Source: Catenovulum maritimum (GTDB taxonomy: Bacteria; Pseudomonadota; Gammaproteobacteria; Enterobacterales; Alteromonadaceae). From it: DNA of 64,000 bases. The position numbers and the translations under genes are program-made. Below the pieces are notes generated by a model. The model did no database searches and was not told where the DNA came from. It worked only from the letters and a program-made list of their open reading frames with translations. Where the stretch lies: contig NZ_KQ130490.1 in NCBI RefSeq assembly GCF_001050375.1, positions 23,776-87,775 on the forward strand, in the 5' to 3' direction. Positions within the stretch are counted from its first letter, which is position 1. Each line of letters begins with the position of its first letter. This document shows positions 35,627-45,205 of the stretch, piece after piece.

Positions 35627-36763
35627 ATGTCTAAACGCGATTATTATGAAGTACTAGGGCTGGAAAAAGGCGCTGGTGAAAGAGAAATTAAAAAAGCCTA
35701 TAAACGTCTTGCGATGAAATATCACCCTGACAGAACGAAAGGGGATAAAGATTCTGAAGAGAAGTTTAAAGAAATTAAAGACGCTTATGAAATTTTAAGT
35801 GACGACAATATGCGCGCGCGTTATGACCAATACGGTCATGCTGGTGTTGATCCTCAAATGGGCGGTGGACACGGTGGCGGTGCACAAGATTTCTCTGATA
35901 TTTTCGGTGATGTGTTTGGTGACATTTTTGGTGGAGGCGGCGGTGGTCGTCGTCAATCAAGAGCGCAACAAGGCTCTGATTTACGCTACAACATGGAACT
36001 TTCGCTAGAAGAAGCTGTAAAAGGCAAGAGTGTCGAAATTCAAGTACCAACTTGGGCATCTTGTACGCCATGTGATGGTACTGGTGCTAAAAAAGGCTCT
36101 AAACCAACAACTTGTTCTACATGTCATGGTCAAGGCCAAGTTCAAATGCGTCAAGGTTTCTTTGCCGTTCAGCAAACTTGTCCAACTTGTCATGGCCGTG
36201 GTCAGGTTATTAGCGATCCTTGTAATAAATGTTCAGGTCAAGGTCGAGTACAAAAAACTAAAACTTTATCCGTTAAGATTCCAGCTGGTGTAGATACTGG
36301 CGATAGAATTCGTTTAGCGGGTGAAGGTGAAGCGGGCATGCACGGTGCACCTGCTGGTGATTTATATGTGCAAGTACATGTAAAAGACCATGCCATATTT
36401 GAACGTGACGGTAGCAATTTATATTGCGAAGTGCCAATTGGCTTTACGCAAGCAGCTTTAGGCGGCGAAATTGAAGTACCGACATTAGATGGTAAAGTAA
36501 AATTAAAAATACCAGCCGAAACTCAATCTGGCCGTATGTTCAGAATGCGTGGTAAAGGTGTTAAATCGGTACGCGGTGGTGCAGTAGGTGATTTAATTTG
36601 TAAAGTCGCAATTGAAACGCCGGTTAATTTAACCGATGCACAAAAAGACTTGCTACGTCAGTTTGATACAGAAATGACAGGTAAAGGTGCAAAACACCAC
36701 AGACCAAAAGAAGCAGGCTTCTTTGATGGTGTGAAACGTTTTTTTGATGATTTAACCAATTAA
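35627..36763 (+). CDS. dnaJ: Chaperone protein DnaJ (Hsp40)
   Basis: A 378-residue type I Hsp40, usual length. The J domain (1-~70) has the HPD motif in KYHPDRTK. A Gly/Phe-rich region (~75-115) follows. The zinc domain has all four CxxCxGxG repeats: [24 protein letters not shown] and CNKCSGQG. The C-terminal substrate-binding domains run from [15 protein letters not shown] onward. DnaJ delivers unfolded proteins to DnaK and stimulates its ATPase. It lies 182 bases after dnaK with hairpins in between, and ends at a clear terminator. Confidence 0.99.
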   Translation: MSKRDYYEVLGLEKGAGEREIKKAYKRLAMKYHPDRTKGDKDSEEKFKEIKDAYEILSDDNMRARYDQYGHAGVDPQMGGGHGGGAQDFSDIFGDVFGDIFGGGGGGRRQSRAQQGSDLRYNMELSLEEAVKGKSVEIQVPTWASCTPCDGTGAKKGSKPTTCSTCHGQGQVQMRQGFFAVQQTCPTCHGRGQVISDPCNKCSGQGRVQKTKTLSVKIPAGVDTGDRIRLAGEGEAGMHGAPAGDLYVQVHVKDHAIFERDGSNLYCEVPIGFTQAALGGEIEVPTLDGKVKLKIPAETQSGRMFRMRGKGVKSVRGGAVGDLICKVAIETPVNLTDAQKDLLRQFDTEMTGKGAKHHRPKEAGFFDGVKRFFDDLTN

Positions 36764-36784
36764 TCAAATTTTTCCTTTATAATC

Positions 36785-36808
36785 AAGCCACCGTAAGGTG
36801 GCTTTTTT
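36785..36808 (+). terminator. Intrinsic terminator after dnaJ
   Basis: A perfect AAGCCACC / GGTGGCTT stem with a GTAA loop is followed by a T-run. Confidence 0.93.
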
Positions 36809-36880
36809 ATGGGTAATGTACCAAATTATTATTTGATCCTGATTAGTATTAAATAGTGTGAATATGGCAAAGGAATAAAA

Positions 36881-37663
36881 ATGAAAAAATTATTAATGAG
36901 TTTAGGTTTGTTAGCGCTTGTCTCTTGTACTAGCACTTCACCAACTGGCAGAACACAAGTTTTGTTAGTCAATAAAGATCAAATGACACAAATGGGTATC
37001 AAGAGTTTTGATGCCATGAAACAAGAAACGAAAATCTCAACCGATAAAAAACTAAATAACTATGTACAGTGTGTATCTAACCAAATTATAAAAACGATTC
37101 CAAAAGATTGGCAATCAGGTTGGGAAATTGTGGTTTTTGACAGTGACATGGTAAATGCTTTTGCTTTACCAGGTAAAAAAATTGGGGTTTATACAGGTAT
37201 CTTAAATGTCGCTCAGAGTGCCGATCAACTTGCAGCAATTATTGGTCACGAAGTAGGGCATGTTATCGCCAATCATAGTAATGAAAGAGCCTCACAAAAT
37301 AAAATTGCCGGCGTTGCTACGCAAGCTGCACAAATTGCAACACAAGGAACAGAATACGAAGCTTATGCTACAAAAGGCTTAGGTTTAGCGGCTCAATATG
37401 GATTTTTATTACCTTTTAGCCGAGCGCACGAATCAGAAGCCGATGTAATAGGGTTAAAATATTTGATTAAAGCAGGTTTTAAACCAGAAGAGTCGCAGCA
37501 ATTGTGGCGTAATATGGCTAAAGTCGGTGGTAAAGCGCCTTCTGAATTTACGTCTACTCACCCATCAGCAGATACCCGAATTGATAACCTAGGTGCGCAC
37601 ATTCAAAAGTTCAAAGAGCAAGGTATAAAAGCCTTACAGCCAAGACCTAGCTGTTCTCGTTAA
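36881..37663 (+). CDS. M48-family metalloprotease lipoprotein (LoiP/YggG-like)
   Basis: A 260-residue protein with a lipoprotein signal (LVSC, Cys16) and therefore probably outer-membrane anchored on the periplasmic side. The zinc-binding HExxH lies in IIGHEVGHVIANHSNERASQ, and the third ligand Glu is in RAHESEADVIG. This is the M48 peptidase family that includes LoiP (YggG) and BepA. LoiP cleaves between Phe residues in the E. coli envelope and is osmotically regulated. BepA is longer and has TPR repeats, which are absent here, so LoiP-like is the better fit. It is followed by a hairpin at 37677-37704. Confidence 0.9.
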   Translation: MKKLLMSLGLLALVSCTSTSPTGRTQVLLVNKDQMTQMGIKSFDAMKQETKISTDKKLNNYVQCVSNQIIKTIPKDWQSGWEIVVFDSDMVNAFALPGKKIGVYTGILNVAQSADQLAAIIGHEVGHVIANHSNERASQNKIAGVATQAAQIATQGTEYEAYATKGLGLAAQYGFLLPFSRAHESEADVIGLKYLIKAGFKPEESQQLWRNMAKVGGKAPSEFTSTHPSADTRIDNLGAHIQKFKEQGIKALQPRPSCSR

Positions 37664-37676
37664 TCTACTCGAAAAT

Positions 37677-37704
37677 GCGCTGCTTAAATGAATTTATGCA
37701 GCGC
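37677..37704 (+). terminator. Hairpin after the M48 protease gene
   Basis: A perfect GCGCTGC / GCAGCGC stem surrounds a 14-base loop. It is followed by ACTTGGATTTTTT. It overlaps a possible upstream start (37688) of the next gene and argues against that start. Confidence 0.6.
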
Positions 37705-37720
37705 GCTACTTGGATTTTTT

Positions 37721-38155
37721 ATGAGTTTGAAAGCCTATAAATTAGTACGCATTTTAACTTGGACAATAGGTGGCATATCCTTAATTATTTTTTATGTCTG
37801 GTTTGAATACTTAAAACCTAGTTTAGAAGCGCGAGATAGCCCGACAGAGCAAATAGCAGATGCTGGTTTTAATCGCTATGTTTGGCTACAAGGCAAAGAT
37901 AACCTGACGAATAATAACCCCAGAAGATTAATGTACCCAGATCTGGTTGAAAAGCATTTAGCTAAAGGTTTAACCAAAGCTAGTATAGAAGAAAAGCTTT
38001 CTCAACCAGACCATTTAGATAAAGACGGAATTTATTATTATTTAATAGATTATGACTTTAATACCTCTAAATTTGATTACCTCGTCTTAAACTTTGACCA
38101 AGATGACAAACTACAGATGTATTACCGAAAAGCCTTTCGGTATGCGTTAAAATAA
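37721..38155 (+). CDS. Membrane-anchored protein of unknown function
   Basis: I set the start at 37721 (144 residues), with GGA 7 bases upstream. The longer frame from 37688 would begin inside a hairpin and lacks a ribosome-binding site. One transmembrane helix (~12-33, WTIGGISLIIFYVWFEYL) is followed by a polar domain. The segment GLTKASIEEKLSQPDHLDKDGIYYYLI with a closing LVLNFDQDDKLQMYYRKAF has the rhythm of small SmpA/BamE-like folds (a G-x-t-x-x-x-V step, then a final strand FDxxxKL). The similarity is weak and only suggestive. No catalytic motif is visible. Confidence 0.5.
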   Translation: MSLKAYKLVRILTWTIGGISLIIFYVWFEYLKPSLEARDSPTEQIADAGFNRYVWLQGKDNLTNNNPRRLMYPDLVEKHLAKGLTKASIEEKLSQPDHLDKDGIYYYLIDYDFNTSKFDYLVLNFDQDDKLQMYYRKAFRYALK

Positions 38156-38219
38156 CGTCAGTTTAATAGATATGAATTGTAAGTGATTGTAATTTATGTT
38201 TTTAATAATGCCTGTCATG

Positions 38220-38259
38220 TTGTAACCATGATGGTCATCTTGTAGCTATGATGGTCGTA
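38220..38259 (+). repeat. 20-base tandem direct repeat, two copies
   Basis: TTGTAACCATGATGGTCATC is followed directly by TTGTAGCTATGATGGTCGTA, 16 of 20 positions identical. It lies between two plus-strand genes of unknown function. It may be replication slippage or a two-site operator. Confidence 0.6.
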
Positions 38260-38413
38260 AGTTGATGTAGGTCGTAGGTTTCATGTACTTAAACGGACAA
38301 AAACAGCTGGCTTTTGCTCGTTTATCGTTAATTTTAGCCAGCTATTTTATTGGCGATTAGCAAAGCGTTATCTTTTTTGCTAAATTTTGAAAACGTTTAA
38401 AACATGGGGAATT

Positions 38414-38800
38414 ATGGAACAAGTTAAATTTGATAATTTCGATATGATTGCTCGTAATAGCAATGAAGAATATTCACTCTTAGTTCGAGTAGCAAAAGGA
38501 TTTGCTGACTATACGGTTGAAGTTCCAATTACGGAAAAAGATTACGCCGTAATATCTGAAAATAAGGAACGTGCAGAGTTTTTGTATAGTGTTTTACATT
38601 ATATTTTTCAATGTGATTATAAGAATTTAGATCACGCTCAACAGAGTCTTAATATTGTTTTATATGAAAAAGATAGCGTTGTTGAGAGTTTTTTAACCGA
38701 ATTAGATCATGGTAAGGCCAACGGCTCTATTTCCAATTTGATGCGAATTATATGTAAAAGAGAACAATCCCCAATGATACAAGGGAAATGGTTTAAATAA
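38414..38800 (+). CDS. Protein of unknown function, 128 residues
   Basis: The start is at the ATG at 38414, preceded by GGGGA; the upstream TTG at 38387 adds nine residues and is less likely. The protein is soluble, with no signal or membrane segments, mildly acidic and mixed alpha/beta by composition. I recognise no family. Distinct stretches are VRVAKGFADYTVEVPITEKDY near the N-terminus and a helical C-terminal half with SISNLMRIICKREQSP. It is a lone gene; the tandem repeat at 38220-38259 lies ~150 bases upstream and could matter for its control. The codon pattern resembles that of its neighbours, so a real gene is likely. Confidence 0.55.
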   Translation: MEQVKFDNFDMIARNSNEEYSLLVRVAKGFADYTVEVPITEKDYAVISENKERAEFLYSVLHYIFQCDYKNLDHAQQSLNIVLYEKDSVVESFLTELDHGKANGSISNLMRIICKREQSPMIQGKWFK

Positions 38801-38897
38801 TCAAATTAGATTGGAGATAAAACTAGCAGGACGATAAAACTATCTAGGCAGGCACGCATAAAAAATAATTAAATTAATAGGTTATGTTTTTTATTAT

Positions 38898-38930
38898 CGA
38901 AGCACACCTCAAAACCTTGGATGTGCTTCG
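38898..38930. terminator. Bidirectional hairpin between convergent genes
   Basis: A perfect 9-base stem (CGAAGCACA / TGTGCTTCG) with a 15-base loop lies between the unknown gene (38800) and the M16 protease end (39059). Neither side carries a long T-run. Confidence 0.55.
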
Positions 38931-39058
38931 TTCATCACTCGATCCACATATGCAATATTTTTGGTTAGAAACTTCAGGTTGAGTTTAACCTTATCAATTT
39001 AATCTGACTTACCTTTATAAGAAATCCACAGACTTTTTGCTTATTCGTGAAGGAAGGG

Positions 39059-41839
39059 TTAATTCAGTTTATTGTTACTAATTAGCTCAATTAAATTATC
39101 TAACCCACAGTTCTGGTAGTTTTCCATAAATTTTATATTTTCTTTCGGGCTAGCAGTCATTAGCAATTGTGAGCCAGCTGAATTATCTCTGAATAATTGT
39201 TTTGAAAATACCTGCATTTGCTCTAGTTCAATTAATTCTAGCTCAGCAACTACTGTTGCATGGCGATTAAACCGAGTATCTTTTAAGCCTATCGAGGTCC
39301 ATCTGTTTTGTGCAAGTGCGCGTAGGCTTAAGCTTTTATCTTCTAGCTGATTAATTAAGCCTTGCTTCATTTGCTGCCATTCTTCAGCGCTTAGTTGTTC
39401 TAAAATTTCCGAAAAATGAAATAACAATTCTTCTATGTTGGTTTGTATATCAAGATCTGTATGGGTGCTTGATTGCACATAAACGATTAATCCAGCAGTG
39501 TTATTTACTGGCATATATGCTGAGCCTAGCATGTAACCTAGCTGTTTTTGCCCACGTAATACTTGGAATACAATAGGAGATAACAATTGGTTTAACAGCA
39601 TGTAATAAGCTTTATCTTTGTCGCTCGATTTATTGGATTGAAAGTAATTTACAACCGCAATATCTGAGGTTTCTATGCTTAAATGGACATGCTGAGGAAG
39701 TTTAGGCAGTAAGTAAACATAACGATTAAATTCGTGACAGGGTTTGGAATTAGCAAAAATACTGACGATGTTTTTGCCAATCAACATAGCTTGGTCGGCT
39801 TGCCAGCAACCTATGATAAAACTTTCAATATTGATAGATGCAAATAATTGCTGCTTGAAATATTCAAACTCTGCCAAGGTGATTTCAGATAAAGCATTGT
39901 ATAAAGATGGATAAGAATATTGATTATTCTGGACTAAATTCGTCAGCATGCTAAATAGCTGTTGTACCGGTTTGCTATGGCTTGTGTTGTTCCAGCTAGT
40001 CAGTAATTTAGTTTTTGCTAGCTCAAATTGTTCAAAAGAAAATTGGCTATTAAGCAGTTGCAACAGTAGCTTATTACAAAACTCAGATTGTTTTTCAGCA
40101 TATCCAGAAATATGTATAGTTAAACCAGCTTGATGCGCCGATATTTGATAATGCAAGCCAGCTGCTTCAGCGGGATAATTATCAGCTTGTACCGATTCCA
40201 TAAACATTTCAATAAATAACCTGAGCATACAGGCTTGATTTGCCATATCAGTAAAGCAAGATTCAAGATCGAGTGAAACATAGATATGGCCGTAAGCTTG
40301 TGGGAACTGGGTGTTTTTCTCATACCAAATTTTAGTATTTTCAGTTTTATAGAGAATACTTGGTTTTTCTAAGCTTTTGTTCTTCTCAAGTTTATTTTGA
40401 AATTGTTGCTTAGGGATATAAGGGTTCGGTTGCAGGTTTTTAAATGCTAAGTGGTATTTAGACGTCAGCCAAAGATGTTTCTCTTGTTTACTAATTTCAG
40501 AGATAGAATATGGCGTATGATACCAAGGCGAAATCGCATTATTAATTTTGGCATTAGATAGAATCGATAGCCTTAGGTTTTCAGGCACAAGTGCTTTAAA
40601 AGCTTGTTTTAACCAGTCTTGGTTCATATCCGACATGATGTAGTCACCACAAATCACATCTTCAATCGCATAATGTTGCATCTTTAAAGATATTTGGCTC
40701 ACCCAATCGATTGGTTTATGCATTTCAAGATCATTAAATGCAAATGAGGCTAGCTGCTTTTTATCTTGGTAAATATGATCTAAGTAACTTTGTTGTTTTA
40801 GGTACTCAATAAAATTAAATAGCACGTTGGCGACATTATTTATGTTGTCGTCCGTCATCTGGGTGAGTTGAATACTGATATTAAAATCTTGAGTGATGTG
40901 ATTATCGACGCCACCACCAGCGGTTAAGCTAGTCGCTAATCCCAATTGTTTTAATTGAGACAACAAACTGCCTTCTGATTCATGACCAAAAATTGCGCTC
41001 AAATAGCTCAGGCTTTTGGCTTTGTAATCTTTTGCTTCACTTGGTAGAGGGAAGTTAAAAATAACTCGTTTGATATCCCTTAGGGTTTGAACTTGAATTT
41101 TTATCCCTAAATCTTGCCTGCGATATAGCAGCGGTAAACTAGTAGTAGCGGTCTCTGATTCAGCTTTTATGCCACTGAAGAAAGCATCCACTAGCTGTTT
41201 TTGGTGACGCAGAGGTAGGTGAGACAGTATGCATAAGTTCATCTTATCTGCGGTGTAATTTTCATCAAAATATTGGTGGAGCCTTTGTTTTAAACTGATG
41301 CCATCTTTTTCTACTAGGGTATCCTTACTGCCAACGGTAAAGCGTGAGTATGGGTGTTTAGGGTTTACTGCTTGTTTATGGACATCATGCAGTCTTCTAA
41401 TTTCGTCTTTTAGTTTTAACTCGTATTCAGAGTTAATATTAACTTGCTCTGTTTCAATCGCTTTCGGATCAAATAAGGGACAAATAAAAAATTGTGAAAA
41501 TCGCTCAACGGCTTCGGTTATAAAATTATTATGGATATCAAAGTAGAAGTTAGTTTGTTCTAAACTGGTCCAAGCATTGGTATGGCCAGCTCTTTTTTCA
41601 ACAAATTGAGCAAAATCATCTTCTTTACTGTGGAATTTCTCTGTGCCTAAGAACAGCATATGCTCTAAGAAATGAGCTATGCCAAGACAATCATCGGGAT
41701 CATTATAATTTCCAGCAGCAATTGACATTGAAACTGCTGATTTACTACAAGCCGGACTTTCTATCAGGATGACATTTAATCCGTTATCTAGCTTATAATG
41801 ATGATAAGCTTGTTCGTCCAATGGGCTGGTTTTGATCAC
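39059..41839 (-). CDS. M16-family zinc protease (pitrilysin/insulinase-like)
   Basis: A 926-residue protein of the pitrilysin/insulin-degrading enzyme family. The inverted zinc motif HFLEH (56-60) lies in GIAHFLEHMLFLGTEKF, and the downstream Glu is in NINSEYELKLKDEIRR. The family's four-homologous-domain clam layout is expected from the length (E. coli PtrA is 962). The C-terminal half lacks catalytic residues, as usual. No signal peptide is visible at the N-terminus (MIKTSPLDEQAYHHYKLDNG), unlike periplasmic E. coli PtrA, so the enzyme may be cytoplasmic. The substrate class is oligopeptides of moderate size. It is a single gene between a hairpin and divergent sixA. Confidence 0.9.
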   Translation of the reverse strand: MIKTSPLDEQAYHHYKLDNGLNVILIESPACSKSAVSMSIAAGNYNDPDDCLGIAHFLEHMLFLGTEKFHSKEDDFAQFVEKRAGHTNAWTSLEQTNFYFDIHNNFITEAVERFSQFFICPLFDPKAIETEQVNINSEYELKLKDEIRRLHDVHKQAVNPKHPYSRFTVGSKDTLVEKDGISLKQRLHQYFDENYTADKMNLCILSHLPLRHQKQLVDAFFSGIKAESETATTSLPLLYRRQDLGIKIQVQTLRDIKRVIFNFPLPSEAKDYKAKSLSYLSAIFGHESEGSLLSQLKQLGLATSLTAGGGVDNHITQDFNISIQLTQMTDDNINNVANVLFNFIEYLKQQSYLDHIYQDKKQLASFAFNDLEMHKPIDWVSQISLKMQHYAIEDVICGDYIMSDMNQDWLKQAFKALVPENLRLSILSNAKINNAISPWYHTPYSISEISKQEKHLWLTSKYHLAFKNLQPNPYIPKQQFQNKLEKNKSLEKPSILYKTENTKIWYEKNTQFPQAYGHIYVSLDLESCFTDMANQACMLRLFIEMFMESVQADNYPAEAAGLHYQISAHQAGLTIHISGYAEKQSEFCNKLLLQLLNSQFSFEQFELAKTKLLTSWNNTSHSKPVQQLFSMLTNLVQNNQYSYPSLYNALSEITLAEFEYFKQQLFASINIESFIIGCWQADQAMLIGKNIVSIFANSKPCHEFNRYVYLLPKLPQHVHLSIETSDIAVVNYFQSNKSSDKDKAYYMLLNQLLSPIVFQVLRGQKQLGYMLGSAYMPVNNTAGLIVYVQSSTHTDLDIQTNIEELLFHFSEILEQLSAEEWQQMKQGLINQLEDKSLSLRALAQNRWTSIGLKDTRFNRHATVVAELELIELEQMQVFSKQLFRDNSAGSQLLMTASPKENIKFMENYQNCGLDNLIELISNNKLN

Positions 41840-42061
41840 CGTATATCCTGATAGTTAAAGAAAAAAGTTACTAAGATTTAAAGTATTACTCATTTTTAGC
41901 GTTTTCGACAGAATGAATTTAAATTTATGCTATATTTTTGCCGATAACTAATTTATGTTAGATGTATAATAGATTTTACTTCGTTAATCTTAATTTTAAG
42001 ATTTAATGTAATGGGCCAGTTTGGTTAATTTAAAACCTGTATTTGTTTTTAGGTTTACACT

Positions 42062-42538
42062 ATGCAAATTTCTATACTTAGACACGCGGAAGCTGTGTTA
42101 TCAATGCCTGATTCAGACCGACCATTAAGTGTTAATGGGATTGGTGAGTGTGTTAAATTAGGCCAATGGTTAATCGCTCAAAATCAGAGATTTGATTTAG
42201 TATTAGTTAGCCCATTTATTCGTACTCAGCAAACGTGGAATGAACTCGTAAAACAAGGTCTCTCAACCGAAAGCGTTGTTGAACTTGCTGAGTTATTACC
42301 TGAAGCTGACTGTGATTTAGCTGTATCTGCAATAAAAGCTTACGCGGACGAAGTTGAATCTGTACTGGTTATCTCTCATTTACCTTTAGTTTGCTTTTTA
42401 GTAGAAGCACTAGCCGTTGGTGAAGTACCTTTATTTGCGACAGGGGCGATTGCCAATATTCAACTAGAGCATGATGCACTAAAAGGTGACTTAATCGACA
42501 TAGTTTCACCTTATCAATTACAACAAAATATAGCTTAA
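42062..42538 (+). CDS. sixA: Phosphohistidine phosphatase SixA
   Basis: A 158-residue member of the histidine phosphatase (phosphoglycerate mutase-like) superfamily, usual SixA length. The catalytic RHG-type motif is LRHAEA (RHA, His8) and the second His is in SHLPLV. The segment between them has the SixA-typical SPFIRTQQTW. SixA dephosphorylates phosphohistidine on NPr or ArcB-like HPt domains. It is convergent with smrB (9 bases), a linkage also seen in the E. coli sixA-smrB neighbourhood. Confidence 0.93.
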   Translation: MQISILRHAEAVLSMPDSDRPLSVNGIGECVKLGQWLIAQNQRFDLVLVSPFIRTQQTWNELVKQGLSTESVVELAELLPEADCDLAVSAIKAYADEVESVLVISHLPLVCFLVEALAVGEVPLFATGAIANIQLEHDALKGDLIDIVSPYQLQQNIA

Positions 42539-42547
42539 ACTAGAAGC

Positions 42548-43078
42548 CTAGTATAAATCTTGGGTATCAAGCACAACTAATAAAGCGCCATTACCACCCC
42601 ATTCTAGTGGCGCTTGATGAAATGCCTTTACATTAGGATGTTGAACCAACCAAGCAGGTGTTTTATGTTTGAGTACACCCATACCTAAACCATGAACAAC
42701 ACAGACACATTCAATATTTTGCTTAAGCGCCGCATTGATTAAAGCCGCAAGTTCTTGTTTGGCTTTAATTTGAGTTAATCCATGTAGATCTAGAATTAAA
42801 TCAGGATAAAAATTACCTTTTCTGATTTGTTTGGCTAAGTCGGATTGAACATTATCCCTAACATATTGCATAGGTTTGTCAGCCGCAAAGTAGGGCTCAA
42901 AATCATCTGAAAAATAAAAAGATGCCGTTTTAGCCGCTTCTTTCAGCTCTAAATTTGTTTTATTTATTTTCGGTTTTTGAATAGAAGGCGCAACTTTATC
43001 TTGCTTCAGCTTTTTAGTGCCTTTAATTGCTTGATAAAATAAATCAATTTCATCATCTTGATTGGATTTTTCAGTCAT
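42548..43078 (-). CDS. smrB: Ribosome rescue endonuclease SmrB
   Basis: A 176-residue protein with a C-terminal Smr domain. LDLHGLTQIKAKQELAALI carries the DxHG-type motif and VVHGLGMGVLK the HGxG loop. SmrB cuts mRNA between collided ribosomes, starting rescue of stalled translation. The basic, low-complexity N-terminus (~1-60), with LKQDKVAPSIQKP, matches the ribosome-binding extension of the E. coli protein. It is divergent from prmB (58-base gap), the usual smrB-prmB pairing. Confidence 0.95.
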   Translation of the reverse strand: MTEKSNQDDEIDLFYQAIKGTKKLKQDKVAPSIQKPKINKTNLELKEAAKTASFYFSDDFEPYFAADKPMQYVRDNVQSDLAKQIRKGNFYPDLILDLHGLTQIKAKQELAALINAALKQNIECVCVVHGLGMGVLKHKTPAWLVQHPNVKAFHQAPLEWGGNGALLVVLDTQDLY

Positions 43079-43136
43079 TTGCTTAGTTTCTAGTGTACAA
43101 TATTGCTTATTATCTTAATTCAGCACCGACTAATCA

Positions 43137-44066
43137 ATGATAGAAGAACAACAACTTAAGAATGCTTGCTCAGATCTAACCACTATTTTCGATTTTGTTA
43201 GATGGACAGTCTCTCAATTTAACCAAGCCGATATTTATTTTGGTCATGGTACCGATAATGCTTGGGATGAAGCCCGCAGTCTAGTTTTTCAAGCTATTTC
43301 TTTGCCAGTTGATGATTTAAGCCAAGTTTATCAAGCTAAACTAACTTTAGATGAAAAACAAATCATATTAGATTTAGTTGAACAAAGGGTTAATCAAAAT
43401 AAGCCGTTAGCCTATTTAACCAATATGAGTTGGTTCTGTGATTTACCATTTTATGTTGATGAACGTGTATTGGTGCCAAGATCACCTATAGGTGAATTAA
43501 TTGAGAAGCAATTTAGTCAGTTTATTGAACCGAGTTCAGTAAATCGTATTTTAGATTTATGTACTGGTAGTGCTTGTATTGCGATTGCTTGCGCACATGC
43601 GTTTGAAAACGCCGAAGTTGATGCCGCTGATATTTCAGTAGATGCATTAGAAGTCGCTGAAATCAACATAGACCAGCATGGTTTATGGCAACAAGTAACA
43701 CCAATCCAGTCTGATGTATTTTCTGGACTACAAGGGCAGGTTTACGATTTAATCGTCAGTAATCCACCTTATGTTGATCAAGAAGACATGGATGATTTAC
43801 CCGCTGAATTTAGACACGAACCTGAGTTAGGTTTGGCTTCTGGTTTTGATGGGTTAGAAATAACTGAAACCATATTAGCGCAAGCTTGTGATCACTTATC
43901 TGAGCAGGGCGTACTGATTGTTGAAGTGGGTAATAGTTATATTCACTTAGAGCAGAAATATCCTCAAGTTCCATTCAAGTGGATTGAATTTGAGCGCGGC
44001 GGTCATGGCGTTTTCATGATAGACAAGCCAACATTAGAACAGCATAAACACGTATTTAGTAAATAA
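43137..44066 (+). CDS. prmB: Ribosomal protein uL3 glutamine methyltransferase
   Basis: A 309-residue SAM-dependent methyltransferase that modifies a Gln of ribosomal protein L3. An N-terminal helical domain (~1-110) contains ARSLVFQAISLP. The Rossmann fold follows, with RILDLCTGSACIAIA for SAM binding and the catalytic NPPY motif in VSNPPYVDQEDMDDLP. The VDERVLVPRSPIGELI segment fits PrmB rather than PrmC. It is 26 bases ahead of aroC on the same strand, a widely conserved pair. Confidence 0.96.
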   Translation: MIEEQQLKNACSDLTTIFDFVRWTVSQFNQADIYFGHGTDNAWDEARSLVFQAISLPVDDLSQVYQAKLTLDEKQIILDLVEQRVNQNKPLAYLTNMSWFCDLPFYVDERVLVPRSPIGELIEKQFSQFIEPSSVNRILDLCTGSACIAIACAHAFENAEVDAADISVDALEVAEINIDQHGLWQQVTPIQSDVFSGLQGQVYDLIVSNPPYVDQEDMDDLPAEFRHEPELGLASGFDGLEITETILAQACDHLSEQGVLIVEVGNSYIHLEQKYPQVPFKWIEFERGGHGVFMIDKPTLEQHKHVFSK

Positions 44067-44092
44067 GTAATAGATTTGAAAGAGGCAGATAA

Positions 44093-45187
44093 ATGTCAGG
44101 TAATACTATAGGTAAACTTTTTACCGTTACAACGTTTGGCGAAAGCCATGGTATCGCATTAGGTTGTATTGTGGATGGTTGTCCTCCTGGAATTGAAATT
44201 TCAGAAGAAGAAATTCAAATTGAATTAGATCGCCGTAAGCCAGGTACATCACGTTACACCACGCAAAGACGTGAACCAGACCAAGTGAAAATTTTATCCG
44301 GTATTTTCGAGGGTAAAACCACAGGTACTTCGATTGGTATGATTATAGAAAATACTGATCAGCGTAGTAAAGATTACTCTAATATTAAAGATATGTTCCG
44401 TCCTGGCCATGCGGATTATACTTACCAGCAAAAATATGGTTTCAGAGACTATCGTGGTGGCGGTCGTTCATCTGCTCGTGAAACAGCAATGCGTGTTGCT
44501 GCAGGTGCGATTGCTAAAAAATTCTTAAAGCAAAAATTTGGCATTGAAGTTAAAGGTTATTTATCTCAGCTTGGCCCTATAAAAGCTGAAACGGTTGATT
44601 TTGATGAAATTTACCAAAATCCATTTTTCTTCCCAGATACTTCTAAACTCGATGCATTAGATGAGTATATGCGTGACTTGAAAAAAGAAGGTGATTCAAT
44701 CGGTGCAAAAGTCACTGTTGTTGCTAAAAATGTACCTGTTGGTTTAGGTGAGCCTGTATTTGATCGATTAGATGCAGAAATCGCTTATGGCTTAATGAGC
44801 ATCAATGCTGTTAAAGGTGTTGAGGTAGGCGCAGGTTTTGATTCAGTTACACAAAAAGGTTCTGAGCATAGAGATACTATGACGCCTAACGGATTTTTAT
44901 CGAATAATGCCGGTGGCGTATTAGGCGGTATATCTACAGGTCAGGACATAGTTGCAAGTATGGCGCTTAAACCAACATCAAGTATTTCTGTTCCTGGGCA
45001 AACTATTGATGTAAATGGTGAAAGTTTAGAAGTGGTGACTAAAGGTCGTCACGATCCTTGTGTTGGTATCCGTGCTGTACCAATTGCTGAATCTATGTTG
45101 GCGATTGTTATTATGGATCATGTACTAAGACACAGAGCTCAAAATGCTGATGTGGTTTCTAATACACCTGATATTGCACGAAAATAA
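44093..45187 (+). CDS. aroC: Chorismate synthase
   Basis: A 364-residue enzyme that converts 5-enolpyruvylshikimate-3-phosphate to chorismate, using reduced FMN without net redox change, the last common step in aromatic amino acid, folate and quinone synthesis. Family signatures are [38 protein letters not shown], and the C-terminal [24 protein letters not shown] precedes the ATG by 9 bases. Length is typical (350-390). It sits between prmB and an MFS transporter in a plus-strand operon. Confidence 0.98.
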   Translation: MSGNTIGKLFTVTTFGESHGIALGCIVDGCPPGIEISEEEIQIELDRRKPGTSRYTTQRREPDQVKILSGIFEGKTTGTSIGMIIENTDQRSKDYSNIKDMFRPGHADYTYQQKYGFRDYRGGGRSSARETAMRVAAGAIAKKFLKQKFGIEVKGYLSQLGPIKAETVDFDEIYQNPFFFPDTSKLDALDEYMRDLKKEGDSIGAKVTVVAKNVPVGLGEPVFDRLDAEIAYGLMSINAVKGVEVGAGFDSVTQKGSEHRDTMTPNGFLSNNAGGVLGGISTGQDIVASMALKPTSSISVPGQTIDVNGESLEVVTKGRHDPCVGIRAVPIAESMLAIVIMDHVLRHRAQNADVVSNTPDIARK

Positions 45188-45205
45188 ATTTGAACATACT
45201 AAAGC

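Noticed and set aside
35775-36293. Frames overlapping dnaJ on both strands
   Set aside because: Repetitive composition reflecting the Gly-rich and Cys-repeat regions of DnaJ.
38220-38259. CRISPR-like repeats
   Set aside because: Two directly adjacent copies with no spacer and no cas genes.
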